Source: Planctomycetaceae bacterium (GTDB lineage: Bacteria > Planctomycetota > Planctomycetia > Pirellulales > Pirellulaceae). Taken from it: DNA of 32,216 nucleotides. The stretch covers positions 1 through 32,216 of the forward strand of contig SKZY01000240.1 of assembly GCA_007127095.1 (NCBI GenBank), in the 5' to 3' direction. The translations under genes were made by a program, and so were the position numbers. The first letter of the stretch is position 1; each line of letters opens with the position of its first letter. The notes beneath the pieces were generated by a model, which worked only from the letters and a program-made list of their open reading frames with translations, did no database searches and was not told the DNA's origin. This document shows positions 9,501-17,957 of this stretch, one piece after another.

Positions 9501-12500
9501 TCGCGATTCGTCGTTGTTGTCGCTCGGGCGACTCGACGTCTGTCGCCAACCGCAGCAGCAAAGCGGCCGAGTCGGTCGGCGGCAGCGAGATCCGAATCCC
9601 TGACTGCTCCGCTGACGTCCACCGCAGCGGTTTGGCCTCGCCGCCTGGCAACCACTGAACCGAACGGACGTCCTGAGGCCGGATCGGTAAAAAAATCTCG
9701 GATCGCCGGCTGAGATTCGAAAGCGAATAACGGATCTCCCACTCGGCCGCCGGCATCCCCGATTCGGTCATGCCATCCAAACGTAAACGATAAACCGCCG
9801 ATGTGATCAAGGGTGGCGCAACCGATAATCGCTTATCCCGAAACAGTTCGTTGAAGAATCGCTGCGAGATATAAACTTTATCACCGACCAAGGTGCCCTC
9901 GGCCGTGGTCGGAACCAACACCATTGGTCGGTCGGTCCGTTCGGACTTTGCGGAACGATTCCCCTGATCGACACGTTCAGCGGGATTCTGCCCCCACGCC
10001 GTGCCGCCTCCGACGATGACGACTCCCAACCCTAACCCGACGACGCCCCGTTTCGCCACCGAGCGGGCCGAAGCGGCGACCGAAGTCTTGCCGCCCAGTG
10101 GCGTCGGAGGACCTCCGGTCGGGCCGCCCTCTGCCAGACCACGAAACGGACGCAAGCCGCTCGCGGCGAGTGTCGTGCCGATCAACCCACCCGAGGCGAG
10201 TGGCAGGCTGACCGCCGCCACCCAACTGACCCAGCCATCCGCCAGCCAGGGTACGAATCCCAACGAAATCGCGAAACCGATACCGACCAGGACGGGGTGA
10301 CATGGTGCGGCCCACCAGGCGATCGCGAATGTCAAAAAACCGACGATCGAACCGAGCGACAGCCACAACGAGCGATCCACCAGCCAGAACGACCGGGGGA
10401 CCAATGGATCGAGTGAATGGAGACGCGGGTCGGAAGCCAGCAGCGAATCGCTGGGCGGTGCAACCCGATCCGAAGTAGTCGCCAAGATCTGGTCGAATGC
10501 TCGACTCAATCCGGTGCCCCAATCGTCGAAGGTCGGGCTGGCGATCAACACATCGGTAGCGGCCATCACTTGCCAATGTCGATCCAAAATGACTGCCGAG
10601 GTTGAGATCCGCGGAGGTGACCAATTCCGCAGCGCGGCCGTACCCGCGACGGGGCGCGCCCAGCGGATCGTGACCCAGCTCCGCCCGCCTGCGGCCTCGA
10701 AGAGCTCGTCCGTCGCGGCGGAATCGGCGGAACGCTCCTTGACGACAACCCTCCCCGGACCCGCGTCGTGGGGGAAATCGGCACCGTTTGAGTCGGTCAC
10801 ACCCACCAATCGCAGATCGGTATCGTGCTCGATTACCAAGTCGGCGCCGCTGTCGAGGCTGTAGGTCGCCGTGATCCAGTCGCCGCCGCTGGAAGCGATG
10901 CACTGAACCGTCTCACGCCACACCACCGGTACCGCTGCCGGCGGATCGGCCATTGCGACCTCGACCCAACTCGTGCCCGAAGAATCGTATCGCAACGTGA
11001 CATCGCCGACTTGAACCGGCTCGCGGACGCCAGCGGCGGAACCGTCCGCCGTGATCGGAGGCACTCGAAGTACTCCTTCGCCGAAACCGACGAGTTGGAG
11101 CGAACGCGGTACCAAGACCCGAGCCGAACGCGAGTTGGCACCGAAGACGCTCGGCAACTCAACACGTACCGGAGACTTCAGCGGATATTCGCGGCGACCG
11201 ACCAAAACGACCGATCTTGACCCGGTCCGCTCGAGCTCTAAGTCCCAGATTTCACGTCTCACCGTGGCCTCACCGACCGCTACATCGGTCGGCGTGACAC
11301 TCAATCGCCGCGCCCGGATTAACCGTCGGGTCGGCGATTCGCCGGCGTCGACCGACCACTCGATGTCGGGACGATCGCCGGCCTCGAACTCGACGCGTAC
11401 CTGGTCCAGGTCGCTCGATCCTGAATCGCAACGGATCACATGGGTTTCGCGGAGTCGGTCGTCGGCGACCGTCAAAGAGAGCCGGCTGTCCACGTTGAAA
11501 GCCGCCGCGGGACGAAAACTTCGCAACGAACCGACGCGGCCGTGGCTGATGTCCAACAACATCGACTCGGCCGCCGCGTCACCGAGCAGCCGCCGCTGCG
11601 TCGGCGTCAACCGATCGACATCGATCCGTGTCCCCGAGAGCGACGCGTCGGCCAACCAGCGAAACCCCGGTGGTGGTGAGACCGAGGCGGCGAATCGGGT
11701 GCGGGCGTTCGCTACTCGCCCGAAAGCGGTCGCGGGATAACGCGCGAAATCGCCGTCCACCCTCAACGGACGATAGCCGGTAGCACGAACCGCTACGGTC
11801 CCCTCGTCGATCTCCTCCGACGCGGGCCACAGCGTCACCTCTCGAGAACTGACAAAGTCGGCAGGGACTTCGATGGCACGACCACTGCGAGGCAATGTCA
11901 CGCTTTCGAGAATCCAGCCCTGATCGAACCTCAAGACGATCGGACTTGGGCCCTGGCTGGGCAACCGAACGACGCTGTTGAGGATCGCGCGATAGCGAGA
12001 TTCGGTGGCGGACAACCGGACGATCGATTCGGCGAACGGCTGACCCGACTCCGAGACCACGCGGACCAGTGGCGCCCGATCGCCCCAAGGGCCACCGATC
12101 CGATAGGTCAAACGTCGGTCATCCGTTTCTGCCGGTGACAGGTATTGCCAACCTGCGGGTAGGTCGAGTCGCAACAGATTCAATCGCGAGTCGATCATGA
12201 GCTTCGACTGCAACTGCCCTCCGAGCAAGATCGAATCGGATTGCCGCGGCACGATCCAAGGGAGTGCGCCGGCGACCCCATCGCTACCCCAAGACGCCTC
12301 ACCGCCGATCGTGATCGTGACCGGCGATCCGCTCGGCGCTTCAGCAGACTCAGCGTCGATTCGAATCAAGCGGCCATCGGTTGCGGAAGATTCCGTCCAA
12401 CGCGTTGCCGATCCGCCGACGGCAACCGAAGTCACCCGCCCCTCGCTGATCCGAAATTCCGGCAACGTCCCATCCTCAGACGGGTCGCTCACCAACCTCG

Positions 12501-13443
12501 CCGTGAATCGGATCACGGCCGGGTTTAATTCGTAGAGCAACGATGCTTGGCGAATCACGGCCGTCGCATCCGCTCCACCGGTGGCTCCCTTAATCGCTCG
12601 CAAGCGAAGCCGAGATAGTCCACCGCTGTCGATCCGATACCACGACGTTCCCCGCCCGGGATCCTGAGCCTCCGGAGGAGGGTTCGACAGCCGTTCGACG
12701 ACGCCATCGAGAGACACCAAGCGGACTCCGGCGGGCACCTCGATCAACCACCGCGACTGACCGGCGGCCGGAATCGCCAAATCGAAACCGATCTCGCGAT
12801 CCCGTTCCTCGCCCGCTGCGGTCCAGGACAAGGCTAACTTCGTATCGCCCCGAACCGGCACCGAAACCATTCCCTCGGGATCGGTCTCGATCGGCAGTGC
12901 ATCGGACCGTAGCCCCGCCATCGTCCCCGACGAAAATCCAGAAGCCCCGATCGCCAATCCCAACCGACCCAACTTCAGTCGTGTCGGTGAGTCGTCCTGA
13001 TGGGAGATCTCCCAGGTCGTTTGATTCGAAACCAGTGACGAGTCGATCAATTTTGCGATATAGACCGCCCGCGTGAGTTGAGGTTGGGCGAACGGCGACA
13101 ACGAACCACTGCCGAACGACTTCAGACGCTCATCGAGCTGCCCGGCGGCGACCGGTCGAAACGTGTCAGGGACCAGGCCCGCAGCCTGGCCTTGAAAGAA
13201 GTAGATCGGCCGTAACCGGGAAAACGACTCCGGCAACCTCGGTGTGACCCGATCGGCTGATAAATCGCTTTCGCTGCTTACCGACTCCGTCTCCGCTTCC
13301 GCTTCCTCCCGATTCGCAGAGGTCTCATCGCTGCGGGCCGGCAAAGCCCAACCCGCGATCAGCAGTACGAACAGCAACAGTCGGCCGGCATCACGATGGG
13401 GCGATCTGGTCACCGTAAATCGGTCGCGGCGGTATGCGTTCAT
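6511..13443 (-). CDS. Giant exported membrane-anchored protein, apparent fusion of two modules; function unknown
   Basis: I recognise no family for this 2,310-residue protein. Residues about 20-38 form a signal peptide (RLLLFVLLIAGWALPARS). Residues about 40-1015 are rich in beta-type alternating sequence with no clear motifs. Three hydrophobic segments follow (about 1019-1046, 1051-1068, 1071-1095). After a Gly/Pro linker, residues 1131-1151 look like a second signal peptide (KRG, then Gly/Val-rich, ending TAWGQ). A second beta-rich part (about 1155-2215) ends in another hydrophobic cluster (about 2220-2240 and 2255-2288). The layout suggests two ancestral genes fused end to end, each resembling the protein encoded just upstream. 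The ATG at 13443 overlaps that gene's stop as ATGA, implying translational coupling. The frame is open further up to 13785, but that part lies inside the upstream gene. The bulk is predicted to be periplasmic. Confidence 0.88.
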   Translation of the reverse strand: MNAYRRDRFTVTRSPHRDAGRLLLFVLLIAGWALPARSDETSANREEAEAETESVSSESDLSADRVTPRLPESFSRLRPIYFFQGQAAGLVPDTFRPVAAGQLDERLKSFGSGSLSPFAQPQLTRAVYIAKLIDSSLVSNQTTWEISHQDDSPTRLKLGRLGLAIGASGFSSGTMAGLRSDALPIETDPEGMVSVPVRGDTKLALSWTAAGEERDREIGFDLAIPAAGQSRWLIEVPAGVRLVSLDGVVERLSNPPPEAQDPGRGTSWYRIDSGGLSRLRLRAIKGATGGADATAVIRQASLLYELNPAVIRFTARLVSDPSEDGTLPEFRISEGRVTSVAVGGSATRWTESSATDGRLIRIDAESAEAPSGSPVTITIGGEASWGSDGVAGALPWIVPRQSDSILLGGQLQSKLMIDSRLNLLRLDLPAGWQYLSPAETDDRRLTYRIGGPWGDRAPLVRVVSESGQPFAESIVRLSATESRYRAILNSVVRLPSQGPSPIVLRFDQGWILESVTLPRSGRAIEVPADFVSSREVTLWPASEEIDEGTVAVRATGYRPLRVDGDFARYPATAFGRVANARTRFAASVSPPPGFRWLADASLSGTRIDVDRLTPTQRRLLGDAAAESMLLDISHGRVGSLRSFRPAAAFNVDSRLSLTVADDRLRETHVIRCDSGSSDLDQVRVEFEAGDRPDIEWSVDAGESPTRRLIRARRLSVTPTDVAVGEATVRREIWDLELERTGSRSVVLVGRREYPLKSPVRVELPSVFGANSRSARVLVPRSLQLVGFGEGVLRVPPITADGSAAGVREPVQVGDVTLRYDSSGTSWVEVAMADPPAAVPVVWRETVQCIASSGGDWITATYSLDSGADLVIEHDTDLRLVGVTDSNGADFPHDAGPGRVVVKERSADSAATDELFEAAGGRSWVTIRWARPVAGTAALRNWSPPRISTSAVILDRHWQVMAATDVLIASPTFDDWGTGLSRAFDQILATTSDRVAPPSDSLLASDPRLHSLDPLVPRSFWLVDRSLWLSLGSIVGFLTFAIAWWAAPCHPVLVGIGFAISLGFVPWLADGWVSWVAAVSLPLASGGLIGTTLAASGLRPFRGLAEGGPTGGPPTPLGGKTSVAASARSVAKRGVVGLGLGVVIVGGGTAWGQNPAERVDQGNRSAKSERTDRPMVLVPTTAEGTLVGDKVYISQRFFNELFRDKRLSVAPPLITSAVYRLRLDGMTESGMPAAEWEIRYSLSNLSRRSEIFLPIRPQDVRSVQWLPGGEAKPLRWTSAEQSGIRISLPPTDSAALLLRLATDVESPERQQRRIAMTIPAVATASLVVDSTAAVQRFDLRGAIGQVLSKPEAGRLSADLGAVNSLELLVMLRQGNRGIPGIEARRYWIHAGPKRYQVECEVEPAIESIRGGIEVPIVVLGDQQPRLTSTDWSIRSHEIVSAQRQLLTIRSRRETEEPIRLLWDLATPAVTGDNAGPTLVIPEVISAGSAATSEALIALQASDGFRLSTLGDPESIESADQVDAFVTAWQGYRGIAQDVIRAASRLPRFELTASPVRRWSLQESHHLHVRQGEMLLSYEAVIRRGERSVGPLRLVMPARLDAREITINGSPVAGEPTESDGAWELLLGEPTGAETIRLRVNARQPLSFGQAFNPPRIRVDPITEASGSYSLTRDRSLRVEQLQPPGLAEFQTSPLNVADQLLGGWIPCWDWRLEPSLAESAVLGGSFRVEPLMTRLEVTQRTAIRWHKSRWMVDVLFHIESLGADGQRQPLLDDINVELPTAWDDQVSVEPAEAWSSQPGVDQTSRIIRIRPDAESRSDGEAKLRIQGMRISETDSSLEVPSVRLLGAASVRSFLVVPRSVAGRPLVWNTLSAVADRLPAELADQERSPAAAEDVAGDPSAEEQLVFRSLNAGAAVQLQPSRPDGILPRATATDIRLFPQGNDEWLAIIRWDLEPGDATAVSLQIPPGCDPIAGWNAGQPIAVAKNRVPETLDVTLALSRLAQPLVLLCRFQRESGQPTGLPTLVGIESQRTWLTIYRASGTPDRAWSIGSDADIGWQTSSPKDRWLSLAESVIEVTEASISGATDRPQDELVSWLRPWDGWMNALRREAVKPNGQGTAWQALLDGTDSEIDLTESGEAIGGRPGGPLDIRFDDDTAASWELLGRQWRQYVRRVAGSEVRSDDDPPLSVSASSDWTVGLVATYAGAARELPELHGRSRTEKVATAIELLIAVVMAGGGCWLAWRFRHHLVRPLSHPAVWLFVVGLTSLVVAPTPVAIAICAVAAAVPLLAPRPAAGLRRGVERSFTDRSGVR
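9991..10053 (-). other. Internal signal-peptide-like segment inside the 2,310-residue giant
   Basis: The codons for residues about 1131-1151 encode Lys-Arg-Gly followed by a Gly/Val/Leu-rich hydrophobic run and TAWGQ, a typical signal-peptidase-like ending. The codon for residue 1129 is GTG, so a vestigial internal start is conceivable, though I see no Shine-Dalgarno before it. Its place between a membrane cluster and a fresh beta-rich domain fits a fusion junction. Confidence 0.5.
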
Positions 13444-16400
13444 CTGGCCTCCGTCGATCCGTGCGTGGGCGCTTCCAAGGCGACCGCAGCCGAGCCCGAG
13501 TAAGCCGACGAGCGGACCGACGAACGTTCTAGCGAGTCGCCGCCGGTGGTCAGCACCCGTGCCGGACGCCGCGGTGCGAGTAGATATCCTACGGCGGCCA
13601 TCACCGCCACCATCGTCATTGCGACCAACATCACCTGGCCCGCCAAGACCGCGGCGTCGGGCAGCAAAGACGTCATCCCCGCCAGCAGGATAGCACCCAC
13701 GACAGCCAGCAGAGGATGTCGCAGTACCGGGAAATAACTCAACAACGAACTGACGACCAAAACCGTCGAGCCGACGATCAGCCAAATCATCAGTCGTGAC
13801 ATCGTGATCACCTGTAGGTCGGTCGGATCGATGCCGACGAACAGATAGCGGTTGCCCAGCGGGAGACGAGATTCACCGCCCCCACCGGCCCATTCGGTCA
13901 AATCGGCGGTCGATTGCCGCGGCTGACGGTACAGCCGCCATCGGTCGAACAACCACTGCATCGCCTGGGCGGTCGTCGGCGACGACCAGATCAGGTGGTC
14001 ATCCCGCGGCGTCAGCACCTCCCAGAAAAACCGCTCCGTAACCGTCGGCAACCCCAACAACGGCCGGATCTGCTCGATCCCCATCGCCGCTTCCCGGTCG
14101 GCGTAAAGCTGCAGGACGACGACATGATTTCCGGCAGTTCCGAGTTGTACCGAACAGGCGTCGTCGTCCTCGCGGAGCACTTCGGCGTCCTGGCCATCGA
14201 CCGTCGCCACCACCCTTGCCGCCATGGCGGCCGGTGACAGCGGTAGTCGCAACGTCTCGCCGCCGTATACCGTGGCGACCAATTGATCGCTCTGTCGTTG
14301 TCGACTGACCGAGGTCCGCAACACCGCTCGCCGAACCACGGCTTGATCGAGCTCTTGATCGACTCGCCGGAGTCGCAGCGGAAGTTCCGCAGGTGGGAGC
14401 GTTGCCAAAATCAGTTCGTCGGTCCAGCGGCCCTGCGAATCACGGGCGCTGAGTTCGACCGCCGACTGACCGCTGAAGCGGACCAACATCGCGCCTCGTA
14501 GGGTCAATTCGCCAACGTCGGGACGAGGCAGGATGCAGCCGGCCAGCCGATAGGTGCGATCGGATCGCGTCGCGTCGCCCCAGGCTGACGGCAGGTCCCG
14601 TTCTCGCCGAAAACGGATTTTATGCGGCCCGACCGAAAGACCATCGCTGAAGATGCTGTACTCTCCGTCTGCATTCGCACGCAAAATCGCCGCAGCATCA
14701 TCAACCGTAACCGTCCAAAACGGGATCGCCCCGAGCTGATGGATCGGATCGCCGTCGAGGGTCGCCGCCTCGGTATTCCGTTCGGCTTCGTCACCCTCCG
14801 CATCGCTAGGATCGGCTGCGGCTTCGATCGGCGTTTCTCCCCAGACGACCGGCAATCTCCCTCGTAGACCGCTGCGGGGATAGACCGTCCATTCGATCGA
14901 TTCAACCAATCGCCCCTGCTGGATCGAAAAATGCGCTTCGGCAGCCAGCGAAACCCCGGGTCGCTCGGTCACCAAGAAGCCAGCCAAACGGGGCGATTGC
15001 GAGATGTCGGGAAGCGCGTATCGGCTTTCATAGGCCGACTCGCCACGACGGCCCCCACCGAGTCCGGCTAATGGCGAGGCGATCGAGGACGCCGTGGTCT
15101 CGGACGTGTCGGCGCTGCTCGGAGCCGCGTCCGCGGCTGACGAAGGCTGCACCCGGAGGTTCTCACCGATTCCCTGCGAAGCCGTCAAATCGGCTATGAA
15201 CCGAAAGTCGGCTTGAGCGGAAACGGTCAACGAGGAAGCCGCACCACCGATCAACTCGGGGTCGCCAGCGACCCGTGGCATGTCGAACTCGACGCGGTCT
15301 TGGTCCTCGCCCAACGGGCTGACCAGGACGATCTCGATCTGATCGTTCTCACCACCGTTCGGTAGGCTGGCCAAATCGATCTCCAGCAGACTGCCGGTTT
15401 GATCCGCGTCAGCGGGCAGGTTCGTGCCGCCGACGGCCAAACTCTGCAGATTCCAGGTCCCGATGTCGATCGGCAATATCCGCGAATCGGGAACCCCGCC
15501 GCTCGTTTTTAGCAACAGTCGCAGTGACGCCAAAGTGTCGTAAAACGTAAGTCGATAATCACCTTCGACCCGCAAACGCTTGGCCCGTGCCGACAACCAG
15601 ACCGGCAACTCGAACGGGACCCGGTCGAACCGGAACCGATAGCTGCGGCCCGTCAAGGCATCGGCGTCGGTCTGATCCCAAAGGCTGTTGACCCAGGGCC
15701 GTGGCTCCCACCGCAACCGGTATTCGCGCGGGACGCGGATCTCGATCTCCCCTGATTGTTCGATCGCGTCATCGACCGCTACCGGGCGAATGATCACCCT
15801 ACCACCCGGTCGTCCTTCCTCGCTCCGCAACTGAGTCGCCACAGCGATCTCGGTCCGGGAATCGCCACGGTCGCCGACCGGCACAACACGGATCACCCGC
15901 CCACCGGCGTCGTCGTCCGTCGCGGCAGTGACACGGTCGGAATCCAAAGGGTCGGCAACCTCGAAGGGGGTCCCGCCGCGGACCACTGGTTGCTGCAGCA
16001 ACGGTGCCGTATCGGGCAGCCGAAGCGAAAACGCTGACAGGTCGCCACGGCCGCTCCGCACCGAGATCTCGTGTGCCACGATCGGGGAATTGTCGGCTTG
16101 CTGCCAGTCGACCATGATCCGCGACTCGCTCTCCAACACCGGGCGGTCATCGATCACCGGCAATTGGGCGCCGAACCGGACGCTGAACTTGCCGCCTCCA
16201 CCGTCGACCGTCACGGCGGTCGCATTTTGGCCCGGATCGGTCGCCAATACCTCGTCGCCGCGGCCCAGGATCGTCGCCGATACGTCGGCCGATGGAATCT
16301 CCAATTCCACATGACTGGGCGCTTCCGGCAATCGAAAGTCGATCGATGTGCTCGGGGCCGGGGTGACCCGTGAGACGACCTGCATCGAGACCACGACCGA

Positions 16401-16994
16401 TCGTCGAATATCACTGGTCAAGTGAACCACATGCCCTTCCTGAGCACCGCCCAGGTCGACCCGGTAACTGTCAATCCCCGAGACCTCAGCCGGCCCGGTG
16501 CGATGAAAATTGTCCATCCGCATCGGTACCGTTACCCAGCGTCCGCCGGTCGGTTCCAGGTCGATGCGAACCGTGACCGTCAGCTCCGCCGACGTCTCCG
16601 CTACCCTCCCACGGACCTCCACCGTTTCAATCGTATAAAGTGGCTTGGGGCGTTCATTCCCCTCCTTTAGCGATAACAGTTCATCCAATTTCTCGAACGT
16701 CATCCCGGGTACGATCACAGGATTTCCGGCCTCGTCGAGGAACAGGAAAGCCTTCGGATTGACCTCACGCGAATCCCCGTTGCCCGGCTGCCCAGCAGAC
16801 TCGGCCGATTGGGTTGCCTCCGTTCCGTTCGCCGTGGACTGGCCGACGCCGAGCATATCACTCGGGGGGAGCGTCCCCGGTGGTTGCCCGAATGCCGGGT
16901 CGACAATCGTCGACCCCAAGGCGATGACCAAGCAGAACCCCGTCAGCATTCGTGACAGCGCCCTAGCCGGAGAGAAATGAGATCGCAGGGCCAC
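13440..16994 (-). CDS. Large exported membrane-anchored protein, single-module relative of the downstream giant; function unknown
   Basis: This 1,184-residue protein is not one I recognise. An Arg-containing N-terminus and hydrophobic stretch (about 15-36, ending DPAFGQ) form a signal peptide. Residues about 100-1050 are beta-rich exported sequence with an Ala/Ser-rich low-complexity linker near 617-645. The C-terminus holds about three membrane helices (about 1067-1090, 1094-1110, 1114-1140) and a short Ser/Arg tail. Features shared with the downstream giant include LDELL at about 103-107, WEVLTP ... SSPT at about 991-1007, and a His-Pro pair at 1093-1094 before a membrane helix. The start is GTG at 16994; an ATG at residue 16 has AGGGCG upstream but would lose the basic part of the signal peptide. 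It follows the 236-residue gene after a 177-base gap holding a weak promoter-like site. Confidence 0.88.
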   Translation of the reverse strand: MALRSHFSPARALSRMLTGFCLVIALGSTIVDPAFGQPPGTLPPSDMLGVGQSTANGTEATQSAESAGQPGNGDSREVNPKAFLFLDEAGNPVIVPGMTFEKLDELLSLKEGNERPKPLYTIETVEVRGRVAETSAELTVTVRIDLEPTGGRWVTVPMRMDNFHRTGPAEVSGIDSYRVDLGGAQEGHVVHLTSDIRRSVVVSMQVVSRVTPAPSTSIDFRLPEAPSHVELEIPSADVSATILGRGDEVLATDPGQNATAVTVDGGGGKFSVRFGAQLPVIDDRPVLESESRIMVDWQQADNSPIVAHEISVRSGRGDLSAFSLRLPDTAPLLQQPVVRGGTPFEVADPLDSDRVTAATDDDAGGRVIRVVPVGDRGDSRTEIAVATQLRSEEGRPGGRVIIRPVAVDDAIEQSGEIEIRVPREYRLRWEPRPWVNSLWDQTDADALTGRSYRFRFDRVPFELPVWLSARAKRLRVEGDYRLTFYDTLASLRLLLKTSGGVPDSRILPIDIGTWNLQSLAVGGTNLPADADQTGSLLEIDLASLPNGGENDQIEIVLVSPLGEDQDRVEFDMPRVAGDPELIGGAASSLTVSAQADFRFIADLTASQGIGENLRVQPSSAADAAPSSADTSETTASSIASPLAGLGGGRRGESAYESRYALPDISQSPRLAGFLVTERPGVSLAAEAHFSIQQGRLVESIEWTVYPRSGLRGRLPVVWGETPIEAAADPSDAEGDEAERNTEAATLDGDPIHQLGAIPFWTVTVDDAAAILRANADGEYSIFSDGLSVGPHKIRFRRERDLPSAWGDATRSDRTYRLAGCILPRPDVGELTLRGAMLVRFSGQSAVELSARDSQGRWTDELILATLPPAELPLRLRRVDQELDQAVVRRAVLRTSVSRQRQSDQLVATVYGGETLRLPLSPAAMAARVVATVDGQDAEVLREDDDACSVQLGTAGNHVVVLQLYADREAAMGIEQIRPLLGLPTVTERFFWEVLTPRDDHLIWSSPTTAQAMQWLFDRWRLYRQPRQSTADLTEWAGGGGESRLPLGNRYLFVGIDPTDLQVITMSRLMIWLIVGSTVLVVSSLLSYFPVLRHPLLAVVGAILLAGMTSLLPDAAVLAGQVMLVAMTMVAVMAAVGYLLAPRRPARVLTTGGDSLERSSVRSSAYSGSAAVALEAPTHGSTEAR

Positions 16995-17051
16995 GAGCGA
17001 AAACCCGTTCGATAATTGAAGGGAATCGAAGACTAGAAATGAATGCCTCTC

Positions 17052-17079
17052 ATTCTACGCCAATCGCCCAGACCTTAAA
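17052..17079 (-). promoter_or_regulatory. Weak promoter-like site before the two giant membrane protein genes
   Basis: On the minus strand TTTAAG (17079-17074) and TAGAAT (17057-17052) are separated by 16 bp. The -10 matches the consensus at 5 of 6 positions but the -35 at only 3. It lies in the 177-base gap before the GTG at 16994 and could give the giant pair its own transcript. The remainder of the gap shows no supported gene. Confidence 0.25.
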
Positions 17080-17171
17080 GCGATTCCCGATCGTCACGAT
17101 CCGAACGGCCCGGAATCGACTGCCAACAGCCGCATAACCGAAACGATCGGTGCTACCGTCGAGCATTGCCA

Positions 17172-17882
17172 TCAACTGCTCAGCGGCAGCGGCCGGTTGA
17201 GCAACTGCGCCGAAATCCCGTCGGCAACTTTCCGGGAAATCATCCCGTTGGACCAAACCCACCAAGGACGCACTCGACGGATCACCCCTTTTTCCAGAAA
17301 CTCGCCGAAAAAACGGACTCGCCCCGAATCGTGGATCGATTCGGTCTTCAGCGACCGTCGATCGCATCCGTCACAGAGCAGGCTGGTGGCGATACTCGGG
17401 CCGAGCGACGTCAGATCGTCCGCGGCGTGCAGCCAGATCGCCGTCGGCTCGCTGGATAACACCTTCCAATCGACGGACCCCCAACGGGGATGACCCGGGT
17501 GTCCCGATCCGACCTCCAGGTCGACCTCCGGTTGGCTTTCCAACAGAGACGTATTGAGCGAGATCTGTGACTCCACGACCAACCGCTGCTCATCGGCTTC
17601 GATCGCCGTCAAAACGAGTTCGATCCCGATCGGGTGATCCTGGCTGTTCGCCAAATTGACGTGCAGCGCATCACCACGAATAAAGCTCTCGACACGATCC
17701 GGCAACGAGATCCCAGGAAGTACAAATCGAGTCGAGGACGCGACCAAGTCGTCGCGACAAACCAACATTCGGACCTCGTCTCGCGCGGTTCCCCGTCGGA
17801 CACCTCGCTCGCCTGAGGCGAGCACTAACTTCCAACCGTTGGTGCGAAACTCGGCCAGACCCGGTTCAGGGTTTTCCCACAT
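17172..17882 (-). CDS. Conserved-looking soluble protein of unknown function
   Basis: I do not recognise this 236-residue protein. It has no signal peptide or membrane segment, so it is probably cytoplasmic. Visible features are an acidic, beta-rich first half, a CDGC pair at about residue 170, a basic-aromatic stretch FLEKGVIRRVRPWWVW near the C-terminus, and the ending LNRPLPLSS. The ATG at 17882 directly follows a TTG that could also initiate. The frame is open back to the TAG of the surface protein gene, 72 bases upstream, but no better start exists in between. It lies between the surface protein gene and the giant membrane protein genes on the same strand, so co-expression with them is likely. 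Another frame continues past its stop to 17050, but I see no good evidence for a frameshift. Confidence 0.7.
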   Translation of the reverse strand: MWENPEPGLAEFRTNGWKLVLASGERGVRRGTARDEVRMLVCRDDLVASSTRFVLPGISLPDRVESFIRGDALHVNLANSQDHPIGIELVLTAIEADEQRLVVESQISLNTSLLESQPEVDLEVGSGHPGHPRWGSVDWKVLSSEPTAIWLHAADDLTSLGPSIATSLLCDGCDRRSLKTESIHDSGRVRFFGEFLEKGVIRRVRPWWVWSNGMISRKVADGISAQLLNRPLPLSS

Positions 17883-17957
17883 CAATGCGGCTTTCTCGAC
17901 AGTGGTTGATTCGCAAGCGGGACGACCTCCCGCTCCCGAATCGTAACCGAAGTCGAG

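Noticed and set aside
13444-13785. N-terminal extension of the 2,310-residue protein
   Set aside because: The 114 extra residues lie inside the upstream gene and are Arg/Gly-rich, without a signal peptide; the ATG at 13443 directly precedes a proper signal peptide.
17050-17367. 105-residue minus-strand frame running past the end of the 236-residue gene
   Set aside because: I considered a frameshifted C-terminus, but the 236-residue frame ends cleanly (LNRPLPLSS) and the alternative overlaps it with no recognisable domain. Comparison with homologues would settle it.
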